64,000 nt of DNA, from the NCBI GenBank assembly GCA_002633005.1, contig NMRA01000237.1, positions 124,769 through 188,768 on the forward strand. Reading direction: 5' to 3'. The position numbers and the translations under genes were made by a program. The notes beneath the pieces were generated by a model, which saw nothing but the letters and a program-made list of their open reading frames with translations, was not told where the DNA came from and searched no databases. This document shows positions 1 to 12,400 of the stretch, one piece after another (the first letter of the stretch is position 1; each line of letters begins with the position of its first letter). This stretch comes from Phoronis australis. Lineage: Eukaryota > Phoronida > Phoronidae.

Positions 1-133
1 GATGTATCACCATTCAATAGTCAGATTGTAATGCTTTTGGCAGTTTTGAAAGTTGTGTCCCTCATGATTCATCTTTCTCCAGCTGATTTTGAGAGTTGTC
101 CCCCCTTGTGATTCATCCCCCTGTCTCCACTAG

Positions 134-415
134 ATTGTTACTCAGCACAATTGGACCCGGCTCGAGATCCGCGAGACCTACCCAGAAGACACCGGCCTCT
201 ACAGTGTAGTTCTCAAAAACTCAGCTGGTGAGACTCGCTCATCATGTCACGTGACCGTGGACAACACGATGTCGACGGCCAGTGAGGACATGACGTCGGA
301 CGTCGATGCGGAGCCGGTGGCGCCACGTTTCTTGCAGGGCCTTCATGACCGTGAGGCGATGGAAGGCAGCAAGGTTCGACTGGATTGTGTGATTGTTGGG
401 CATCCAGAGCCAGAG
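134..415 (+). CDS. TTN: Exon 1: end of Ig 1, start of Ig 2
   Basis: Acceptor CACTAG, donor GTGAGT; starts and ends between codons (94 codons). The first 45 residues are the C-terminal half of an I-set Ig (TYPEDTGLYSVVLKNSAGE); its first half lies before the window. An acidic linker with MTSDVDAEP follows, then strands A to B of Ig 2 (PRFLQGL, then the B-strand Cys in DCVIVG). The intron 416-1190 shows nothing further. Confidence 0.85.
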
Positions 416-3400
416 GTGAGTAGAGAGCAGTGAGGTGACACTTTGGCATGTTGTCCTATTTGCATCACATCTGAAGCACGGGTGGACTAATTCCCATTGG
501 ATGGGGCTTTATGATGGTTGTCTTTTTACAAAAAAATTGGGTGATGGTTTAATAGAGGAATAAGGATGAGAAATCAATAATTTTATTGTACTCCAATGAT
601 CTTGTTTGCTTTTTTGTTGTACATTGGGCCGATGGCCATGTGTACAAATAAGTAAAGGGAGGAAATATTCAAGGTACCGAATGTTGAAGGCAAGATAGTC
701 TTGAAAGAAGGTTTTTCAGTAGGTGAGGAAAAGACTCTGATTGACTTACTGACATTCATACACAAGTAGCATGTTATATATTCTGTGGCACATTTAAATC
801 TAAAATCAAGTCAACTTGAGATGGGTAACTCTGTTGTCTTGCAAAAGGTAGAAAACTGAAAATAGTATTCTTATAGTGTGTATATGTTATAGATAGGCCT
901 TCGGCTCCTTATGCAAAACATCACAGCAAAATACTTTGATGAAAAATTATTTGAAAACAGCTTTCTCTCAATTTATCTTTTTTGCAGGAATTTTTTAATT
1001 TTTTTTCAATTAGTGACATCTTCTCCTCATACTAAGTATGCAAAATCCTAGTGGGACAATCAATTGTATACCAAGCTGTGGGTTCCACTTACTAGCTGCG
1101 AATACTACTAAAATGATGATTAGAAACATTTTGTACCATACTTAGTGATATTAGCTGTTGACTGTAGTCTTGCCATACCCTTGGCTGTAGGTAATATGGT
1201 TCCATAATGCTAAGCCAGTCAAGGAATCCAAGGACATCCAGCTGCTGTTTGAAGGTGACAGGTGTACGCTAGTGATCAAAGAGGCCTACTTGGAGGACGC
1301 AGGTGTCTACAGGTGTACTGCTCGCAACAAACGGGGAGAGACTTGTAGCGAGTGTAAACTTCACGTGGAACGTAAGTTGGATAATGTTGTTATGGTGATT
1401 GGGGTGATAGTGGCAGTGACTGTGGTAAATGGTGGTGATGATGGTGGTGGTGGTGATGATGACGATGGTATGATGGTGATGGTAATGAGATGATGGTGAC
1501 ATTGGTGATGGTGATTATTTGTCGACAATGAGAACGAAGGTTGTCATTGTGATACTTATGGCAGTGATGGTGGTGGTGACAGTGTGACATGATTGAGAGC
1601 ATTCTTATCGTTGTAATGATGGTGCTTTATATAATGATAATGATGATGGCCATTATAATGGTGATGATGGTGATATAATGACAAATTGTTTGAGATGACA
1701 CTGGTGATGATTATGGAAATGATTGTTGGTGGTGCTGGTGGTGGTGGTGACAGTGACAGTGACAATCTGGTGACGGTGACGATGATGTCATGATGATTTG
1801 AGGAGAATCAGAACAATGGTGGCTATAGTGTTAATTGAGTGATGATGACAGTGATACTGGTGACAGTGATGGAGTGAATGAGATGTGTGCATAGTGGTTC
1901 TGGTGTTTTTTGAAAATCTAGTTGGTGGTGCTGTATTTTTTAGTTGCTCACTCTTTCAAAAGAGAAATTCACCTGAAATGGGGAGATTGTTCGTTTTTTG
2001 TTTTTACTCGTCGCCTAGCAAATTGTGGCATTTCAAAGCTTGCTTACCATTGTTGAGCCAGGGTACAGTCTAGAAAAAAAAATTCTGGCCTCATCGTAAT
2101 GTTGGTGGTTTGGGTTATGATTGTCATAATGGTGATTTGTTTGTAATGATGGTTGTGATGATAGAATTGATGATGACAAGGATGGTGGCGGTGGTGACGA
2201 TGATGGTGGAAATTTGGTGACGGTGACTATGATGACAATTATGATTGGATGAGAATTTTTTCTGGCGTGAAATTTCTAAAATGTGTGATAAAAGCATGGG
2301 CTATCACATGTCTTTGTTTAAAAAGTGACACTGTTGTACTGGGAAAAAATTCTCAGATGACCTTTGCTGTGGTAAATTGTCACCAATTTAGGACACAGTA
2401 TGGCAGACAAGTGAAATTTCATTTTTCATTTTTCTCATAAAAAAGACGTAGCACAAATAAAAGGGTTTGTCAGTCTTCACCTGTATGTCATAGCTACCAT
2501 CGAAGTGTGTTTTGAGAAAATATGAGCTTTCGCATTTGTTTGAAATTGGTGAGCTTTTACCCGTAATTTACAATTGACCCTGCAAATGACCACCACATTA
2601 CAAAACAACAAATAAATCAATGTGGAAAATTAAATATCACTTCATTTCACATAAAACCAACTGTGCATGACCAATCAGTCCACATAAACACAGACCAGAT
2701 ACTGGATGAATATAGAACAGCTCCCAATCCCTGTTGGCAAGTACTCCCTCCACTGTTAGTAAAGTGAAATCTGAGCTACTTTGCTATAAACAATTATCTG
2801 TTGGCAGTCTTGCCTAAACTGGGCATTGTTTATACCTAGCTTGTTTCAATAAACTTTTTAAATGCTGCCAGTCTTCTCTTGAATTTTCTTGGAGGCTGTT
2901 AGGAGATCAGTTTGTTGAGTTGGAGAAAGTAATTTATTCTTTTGGGGATTTTTGCGTGATGTTTTTGTGACTGCCTGTTTGTGAAATGTTTGGCTTTGTG
3001 TGGTATTCATTAAAATTGTTATTGCAAGTTCCTGTTGGCCTCTCAGTTGGTCATTTATAGTTGATGTACTTCATTAGGTATTTTGGTAATGTGTATTTGT
3101 TTTGTAATTTGGTTGTAGTTTTGTATTATGATGAAGAATCTTCAATTTTGTGGCATAGCTTTTTATTTTGTTGAATTTGTCCACAAAATACAAAGACAGT
3201 CATTTTGTGATGTGTTTTCTACTGTTAGTACGACTTTTATAAAATAACGCTTTGAAAATTTTGTAGCATTTCATCAGTCATGTAATCCCTTTAAAAATTG
3301 TAGACAATGACAATTTTGGAAATGATTTTGCCCTGACTCTTGACTACATGTGCTAGGTTTAGTTCAGTTAAGTTTAGTATTAGGTAACGGTTTGTTTTGG

Positions 3401-6400
3401 CTTTTGCATGACATGCAAACTTATTTTTTGTGCTGAAACTCTCTAGGATTTATGCAGATTCATACTTGATGCAATGTCTTGCTTGATGTAAGACAGATTT
3501 GAGTGAATGCTGATTGACTATTCCATACTACAGCAATCAGTGAACTGAGCGACGCCAGCCTGCAGCCAGAGAATGTGCCGCCAACCTTTACACAGCTGTT
3601 GAAGGACGCGGAATGTTTCGAGGGACAGCCAGTCAAGTTAGAGTGTCGCGTCACCGGGAAGCCCCAGCCTAAGGTCTCCTGGTACAAGGACAATAAGATT
3701 ATCGACAAAAATAAGGAATTTGAGGTAAGCTTTGAGATGAAGTGCTATTTAACTTGACAGTAGTACTGAGCTAAACATGATCAAAGGTGGCCCAGCGTGT
3801 TGATGATTCAACTTTATGAACATTCAGTTTTGAGTTTCAGTTACCTTGCGATTGTCCAACCAAGTTTGAATGATATTTTTCAATATTGAATTTTGATTTT
3901 GTACTTGGTTTTTAACCCGTAAGAGTGAAAATTGGTGATGCGTTTTTTTTTTTTCGGCAAATTTTCGTTTGTTTTATTGATTGTCATTTATGTCATCTTC
4001 TGTCGGAAAATTGAACTGCCTGTTTTCAGTCCCTTTCATTTTAGGAACAGGTGGGCGTAAGATTCATTATATGTTTAGTACGACGCAATGGGGATACTAG
4101 CTGATAGGCTCTGCTCTAATTTTGACTCTTCTCTCAACTGTTGCAGTTTGTCAACAGCGGTGATTTACACACATTAGTCATTCAAGAAGCCTTCGCCGAC
4201 GACACTGGAACTTTCAGTGCTAAAGCAATCAACAAGGCAGGTGAGGCCAAGTCATATGCAAGCCTCGTTGTCAATCCCGAGAAAATGTCCGTTGCGGAGA
4301 CAAAAGCCAAGATGATGAAGATGGCTGAGACACCGTCCAAACCCACGTCTTCGCCGCCCGAATTCAAGGTGCTGTTTTCCGATCAGCGGGTCAAGGCTGG
4401 TGACTGTGCCAAGTTTGAATGTGTCATCACAGGTAGCCCAAAACCAAAGGTAGGTTGGCAAACTGTTAGATTATAGCTGTTTTAAGTGTATTTTGTAGTT
4501 GTTATTTTATTAAGGGATTCATCACTGTGTATTAAATAAGTGACTGTTTCTGTCTCAGTGGAACCAGTCTCTTTTAAGAATTAAGATGTCAAGAAAATAG
4601 TTAATAAAAAACTTTTTTGTTGACACCTAAATTCTTTTAATGTATAAAATGAAAACCAATGTGAATTCCAGTTTATTGAGTTGTCTTGAGCAATGATGAC
4701 TTGTTTGTTCTTCCCAAATCGCGATAAGTTGCATGCAATTTCAAGCCAGTTCTAAAGCTGTAGTTGATGCAACTCAAAAGCGTGTTGACCTGAAAACTCA
4801 CCAAGGGTACAAGGAAACATTGAAAGTTGAGTTGAGAATAAAAACTGAGTTAAAATGTGAGTGTTCTCATAACAGTTTCTGTCCAGTTTTTGAACCAGTC
4901 TGTTTGTTAAATACTGAGAACAATGATGCTCATGTGCTGTATTTCAGGTGTCTTGGTTTGTTGGTGGTGAACCGGTTGTCTCCCCTGACTACCAGATCAC
5001 AATGGACAGGGACAACCACTGCTTGAAGATTCCTGAAGTCTTCGACGAAGATGCTGATCGCTTCACTGTGGTTGCAGAAAACATGTGCGGCAAGGCCACA
5101 TGTTCAGCTATGTTATTTGTTGATACAGACGATGTCGATTCAGTGCCACATTCACGGCAAGAACTTGCGGTGGATCGCGTGCCAGCACCGGCCAAGCTGC
5201 CTACAAAGCAGCTGCCTGAAAAAGCAACTGTGGAAACAGTGACAATAGAGGCTTCCCCTCGCCACGAGGAACCCATGGAAGTCCAGGAAGAGCCTGTTGC
5301 GCCAATGTGGAAACAAAAGACGCAGGTTCAAATGCCTGAATTTAAACCAGCAAAAGTGGCCCAGCCACCACAGCCAAAAGCTGCTGCTGAGCCCGCTGCT
5401 CAGCAGTTGTGGAAACCTTCCGGTCCTGAAGCTGAGTGGAAGCCAATAACGATTCCAGAGCCAATACCAAATTCTGCCCTTGAAGGCGCCGTTGTTCCAG
5501 AGTCACGTCAACTTCCACCGGAGCAGGACAAGCTACAGCAGCAAATGCAGTGGAAGCCACCTGTTCCGCAGACAGAATGGAAGCCAGTGTCGATACCACA
5601 GCCAAAGGCCAGCCCTGTTGTCCCTGCACCTATGGAGTTACCCTCAGAAGCAGCGTTGCCCCGGGAACAGGAGCAGCTCCAACAGCAGCAGTGGTCACCT
5701 CCTGTGCCCCAAACGCAGTGGAAACCAGTGGCCATGCCACAATCAGCTCCTGCTGTTGCTCCTGCTCCAATTGAGTCCACCAAGGCTGCTCCCATTGCTG
5801 CCCCACCAACACCAGTATGGAAGCCAGCAGCTCGCTCACCACAGACGGCTACCCCAACACAAGCCCCTCCCCCAGGGCCGCCACCAACCCTGTGGCGACC
5901 AGTGACGCCAACTAAAGCACCAGAGAAGCAGCTGGCCCCTGCAAGACCAATGCCACCTGTTGTGAAGCAGAAGCCTTCCAAATCCCCAAGGTGTGTTGAA
6001 GTATGAGTACCGGATTTTGTCAAAGCGCTTCCCTTTCACACAACTGAGTTTTATTTTAATGACCAGTGTGCTGAAGTAGAAATTCTTAAGTTATTGAAAG
6101 CGTATAGGGTAGAAATATGGGGTTTGTCTCATCTGAATGCTATGGTAAGGTCACGGATCATGACTCACGAAAAAATTTTAATGAAAATTTACTAACACTA
6201 ACTTTCAGACTGTATCAATACGTAACTGCGTTTCATATTCATTCTAGCTGTTGTTTTACATGCATACCCAGTACGTGTCAGTACAGAAATGATTAAATTC
6301 AGCAAAAAATAACTCGGGTGACACTTCATGAATATTCTATCACCGTCTCAATGTTTCCTGTTGGATTCCTACTTTCAGTGCAATAAATGGCGACGTCGTC

Positions 6401-9400
6401 ATCAAAGACCAGTTCTTCCAGTCAACGGTGATCAAGAATGTTGAAGAAACTGTTGAACACAAGTTCAAGCCTATGGAGCTGAGTGTTAAGCTGCCTGTGC
6501 CCCCCAAGTGGAAGGAACCATTAAAGAGTATAGCTGTAATGGCTGGGTCCAAAGTGACTTTTAAGGGACTAGTGTCAGGTGAGTGTAGCCGTAATAGCTG
6601 GAACCAAAGTGACTTTTAAGGGAATAGTGTCAGTTGAGTATAGCCGTAATGGTTGGGACCAAAGTGACTTTTAAGGGAATAGTGTCAGTTGAGTATAGCC
6701 GTAATGGTTGGGACCAAAGTGACTTAAGGGACTATTGTCAGGTGAGTGTAGCCATTATGGTAGGGTCCCAAGTGACTTTTAAGGGACTAGTGTCAGGTGA
6801 GTATGATGTGACTTAGCAGTGACGATGGACTTTTTTGCGGTTGCTCTTGCGTGTGCCTGGAATGATGAGAATGGTGTGTGCGTGTGAATTTTCTTTAATT
6901 CATCTTGTATTGGAGGAAATGGTCAGTTGTTGAAGCCCCATACAGCACCACTTTTGAAAGCCTCTGTGGATGTCTAGAATGCATTTCTGAGTATTTTTGA
7001 TTCGGAGAGTTGGCATTTCTAAATTTCTGATTTAAGTGTGGAACGCGTTAACTTCATTGGTTGCCCTTGAGAATAGACTTGCTGCTGTGAACTTGGATTT
7101 ATATGTGACTAGGAAATTCACTGGGTCACTGGAATATTATTTTTACAGTGGGTCAACCTAAACTTCAATCTTTAAACTAAAGTAAACTAATGAAAAGTAG
7201 TAGGACAAGTCTTTCTCATTTTGGTGACAGATACTCTATCTTCAGTTTGAGCAACTTTGATCCTTGTTTTCATGAACTTTCATTTTTGTTTCTCGGGTCT
7301 CTTTTGTTGTGAAATGAGAGCAAGTTAATGAGTGTACATTACATCCTGGTATTAAACTGAATGCTGCAATTTCGCAGCTGGAGACGGGTGGGGAGCTGAA
7401 AGCTGGTCAGTTTAGTCAATTGTACAAATTGGAAGACAGAGATGGGTTGAAAAGTGAGAAAATAACAGAATTTAATCATTTTTAAAGCATTTAACTTGTA
7501 TTTGAGATTGTAGACATCAATTAAAAGACTAGGTTTACTGATTAAATTAATTTATTGTCATTATTATTATTTTCACTTGTTGTTGTTATTACTAAAACGG
7601 TATCATTTTATATTTCATTTTCAGGCAAACCGGAGCCTGTTATTAAGTGGTATCGCGAAGGTAAAGAGATACCAGCCGTCTCAGACTTTGAAATTGAGCA
7701 CAAAGGTGGATGGGTGTCACTCACCATACCAGAGGTGTTTGATGAAGATGCTGGCAAGTTTACCTGTGTAGCACGTAATCAGGCTGGAACGGCTTCTAGC
7801 AGTGCGGAGTTGGTGGTCAAAGGTATGTCTTGTTGTTTTTCGTCTTCTCCATCCTTCGTCAAGTGGTACTGGTATCGTAGTAGGAGGATATTGACAAAAT
7901 GAACATTTTTTGCAAAATAACAGCTGAAATGGTGTGTGTGTGTGGGTGTGCATGTGTGCGTGGGTGTGCATGTGTGCGTGTGTGTGTGTGCGATATGTTG
8001 TTGGGGGAATTGACGTATCGCCAGGATTTTGAGTGAGGGCTTAACTGACCAATCAGAACGCAGCATTCTTGACACACCTTCGTTTCCAAGCTGCCATTTT
8101 ACCAGAAAAACAGCACGTTGCTGGGTAAAACTTATTGTTTGTTTGTCGACATTTCGCAAGAGGATGGAGTTTGCGATGGGTCAATTGTCTTTGGACTATT
8201 TGAACATTGGTTCATTGTTTTATCGCAGGAAAGATTTGAATGGTGGTGGAACTTTTCTCACGATGGTTAGACAGAGAGATGTCTTATCCTATTTTATTTT
8301 GTTGCAATTTACTGGCTGATGAGCAATGTAAAAAACCTGTCAATAGTGTCGCATTGAAGTTGGATAGTATAGAGGAGAGCTTTGGCCTATGAGCTGCCAC
8401 ATGTGAAGCCCAAATTCACACCCCGCGTTGCTTGTCTGACTGAGTATTGTACTGCTGTAAAATCTTATCAATTTCACATTTTTCTTTCTTTTTTCGTAGA
8501 AGATGCACCGAATGAATCCTTTACCATTTTCAAGTTCTGTATCATATATCAGCCATTGGACAATGTTTTGAGAAGTTGTGGGCTTTCGCAATAATGTTAG
8601 AACCCTTTGAAAAAATGTAAAAAAATGATAACTTGTTATTTTTGTCCAAAATTGGTGACGTTTTACACTTAGTCACTTCCCATAGTGTATTTTGACTTAA
8701 TACTTGAGTGCATGGAATAATGTTAGGGAATAAGTATAAATGTTATGAGGGTCCTTATGGACAGCAAGTGCTCACACTGATGAAGTTTCCTTTGTTTACA
8801 TTTTGAAAGGCTAATGTTCATGAAATGAAAAAGTGATAAAGCTTGTTTGATAGTTATGGCCCTGTGTACTATGCAAATTAGCCAGGCCTAAGTGACAGTA
8901 TTTAGTTCTTAATCTAAGTCGGTCTGTTCTATATGTGAGACTGTGAAATTGTCAAAAAAGTGATAGTTGGGCAATTTTTCTTACCAAGACATTTCCGTAC
9001 CTCTAGGCTGTATTAAGTGTAAATGTTTTAATGACCAAGTTGACGCATTTGTTTCGACTAGTCTGATAATCTCGTAGTCATCCGAGTTGGCACCTTGGGC
9101 ACTTAAATTAGATAACCAAAAATTCGTGGGTGTTTTGAAAAGTCTGGGGCAGACCAAACAATCGATCGGGTTAACACTCAGGAAGGTACATCTAGTGCAA
9201 ACTTTAGGTGCTTGAGTGAGTTAAACCATTGGTGGAATGTGTACTACTAGGTAAACACGTTTTTGTACATTTTGGGAGCTCGAATTCTCACAAGACTCGA
9301 CACTTTCAACTGGGATTAGCATTTAGCCGAGCATGGGTGTTCAAAATTGGACATTTTCAACATTTTGATGTTAGCCATTAATAAAGCTGAACATGGGAGA

Positions 9401-12400
9401 GTAAGGTTGTAGGTAAATGTGCAGCTCATCTTTATGTAGTTAGTAAACCAACCCTGAATCCAAGCACGCTTGGAAGTCTTTGCATTGACTGTGTAGCTCG
9501 TCAAATTATGATCACACGAAGAAATTTATATGCAGAAGTGATATGGCAAATATAATTGCACAAAATGAAGCCTTTCAAAGATACTTAATATTCACTCGGA
9601 AATTCGAGATTTTACTGTTCACGTGTCTGTTCACCATTTACATTTTTCACCTAGTGGTGAACTCGTAAACTATATGCATTCTTATGGTTCTTTGGCTGGC
9701 ATTTGGGTCACTACTAATAATAATATGATGTCATTCGGTCAAGTTCTGTGCTCATAACGGAATGTAATTTGTTGGTACTAATACACTTATCAAGTATTTT
9801 GCACCCACACCGGAAATTTCTTCTGATTTATGTGCATTTCACAAAATCTGGGAAAAAAAGTTTCGATGTATTTTCAGCTCTATTTAGCTGATGCTTTGCT
9901 AATCTTCATGTAGCAAAACAACATAGGAACTAAAGGGTTTTAGCATCTGTGTTCATCAGACCTCCACAACAGCTTACATACAAATAGGTTTATGAATAAG
10001 CCACATGGAAGTCTGTTTGTTCACATTACTGCTAATTGAAAGCCCAGACTTCACCACCATGTCTTGAGTACTTATAAGCTGGAGATGGTTTGTTATGACT
10101 GGATAATGATGTTAATATACAGTGGAAGAATGTTTCTGCTGAAGTAGTTCTTATTCCCATGGTTTATCACAAGATGTTCTTGTTGTAAAGGGATTGATGT
10201 AAGAAGTGCTGTAATAATTACATAATAGTAATAGTATCATTAGTGCCCTTAGCAATTAAAGGTGGTGGACCCGAGTTTGACGAATAAGATGGAGAAAATT
10301 CAAATTATGAAACAATTTTTACACGTGATAAATCAAGATCTTTGATCCAAGGTAAAAAATCCGTATAGCCCCGATGTTCTTGTATTCTCTAACAATAGTC
10401 GCAAAAAAAAATTTGCTCTCCCCTGAAAAGCCGTGGTTGTAAAATTTCCTACTTATGTGAACAATTTGTTTTGTCGATTAAAAATTGTTCGTTTGGTGAA
10501 AAACTTCAAAACTTTGTGAAAACTTTAAAATCTTCTTTTAGTTTCATATCTAATTGACAACTTACTGAATAGTGATGAAAGTGTCCTTGACTGTACTGAG
10601 ATTAGAATTGAATTCAGTGCTTGGTAAGGGCTGCTAGCTGACAAATCATTGTTGCTAAAGACTGCTCAAAATGTGGCAATAGGCTGGTTTATGATGGACC
10701 AATAGGTGGAAGCAGTAGTTGGTATATTAGGAATCTTATCACCAAGTCTGTGCATTCAGTCAAATATGTGAAAAACCATGAAATGTAACTCGGTAAAACT
10801 TCATGTTTTCTGAAGTCTGACTTTATACCAACCTGCTGTTCATTGGGTCACGTGACCACGTCCTTTCAGTAAGATCAAGTAATTTCATAGCAAATTAATG
10901 GTACCAATAACACGACCAAAGTTGCTTTGATTTAAATATTCAAGATGAAATCTCAAAAATGTTACTAGAGTTCTAAATTAATGTTTCCTTTTCATTTAAT
11001 GCAACTTTTGAAAAATTCTCTATTTCCTGTAGCTCCTCTTGCAAAAGTGGAATATTTTAAAAACAATCCAAAACTTTTGTTTTGGAAAACAGTGCATGGA
11101 GCCCAGTGTCTGAAAATTTGATTTCAATCCGACCAACCAATTCTATAATATGATGTTCCGAAGGTTAGGCTAATTTTTTAGGGTCCCACATAACCTGGTT
11201 TATTGATTCTAACAAATGTTATGTTTGTTTTTAATCACCTATCTGCTAACACTTATTAAAACAAGTAATTGCTTTAGTGTAATAATCTTTGGAATGTTTA
11301 AGGACTCTCTGTTTTATTACATCGGACACTTCACTGTGGATAATTCTGGTTTCCTAATGGGCTGTCAATGACCTATAGGTCAGACAGTGCGACTGCTGCT
11401 GCTTCTGCCCATCGTTGATAATTGCGATAATTTTAATTATGTTCATCATTCTCGTTGATTACTTCTTTCATTTCCCCAGACTGTTCGTATTACGACATTT
11501 GTTCACTCATTTAGTACACAATATGGCTGACAAGTTCTATTTTGTCTTGTTTCTCCACAAAAACAAAGACGAAGAAAGTTTGCTAGTAGCGTATATTTGC
11601 TGTGTAAATGTCATACAACTACATTTGGTAAAGTTTCCATTATTTATAGCGAACACATTGTCCTTTAAGAAATGGAAATATGATAGTTTTGCCAATTATT
11701 TTTGTGTTGAGTAATTTCCGTAGGTACAAATTGGTAACACAAATCTAGATGTACAGATAATAAGAACTTGCTGCCCCCATGCTAGGCCCATTTTAAAGGA
11801 TATTTTGAAAATGCTGTTAGATACTGTCATAGCCATTATATAATTGGATTCCAGGTATTTAAAGGCTGTGCAGCAGCCTGTAAAAAGTTACAAATTTGGC
11901 TGACTTTGGAACATCATATTTCAGAAATGACAGATCGCGTCCATATGAAACTTTCATTTACTATGCTTTATGCATTGTTCTCTAGAATGACTGTACGAAA
12001 TTGTTCTTAAATTGGTCCGTCCACTTTTGAATGAGGGGCTACCAAAAGTGCTTTTTTAGGAATATGATACGAGTTTCCTTTAACGGATATTTTAGAACCG
12101 TTTTGTGAAGTTCTAACGCTGTATTTCCATTATTTTACCATTGTCTTTCAAACATTTATTATGCTTGTGTGTTAACTTGTCTCTTTGACTACCAAACGTG
12201 CAAAACTTAATATTACCTTAGAAATTCTCTATTTTATTGAATTCTTCCATAAAAATAATATAACGTTGAAAGAGCCTTGTTTGGAAATATTTGTTGCCTG
12301 TTTTAGGATGCAATTGGGTTGGTGATGTTTTTAAGAATCCATCATCTCTTTCGTAGAATCTAGTTTATTTTCCCCACCTCTTTCTTGGACATGGTTTCCC

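Noticed and set aside
1269-1765. His-rich frames on the - strand
   Set aside because: They are translations of the GAT/GGT trinucleotide tract, not genes; the start overlaps exon 2 of the real gene.
5494-6023. Gly/Cys-rich antisense frame over the WKP linker
   Set aside because: Antisense shadow of a Pro/Ala/Thr-rich coding exon.
11415-11714. 99-codon hydrophobic frame
   Set aside because: AT-rich intron with a dispersed repeat copy; no splice sites or family resemblance.
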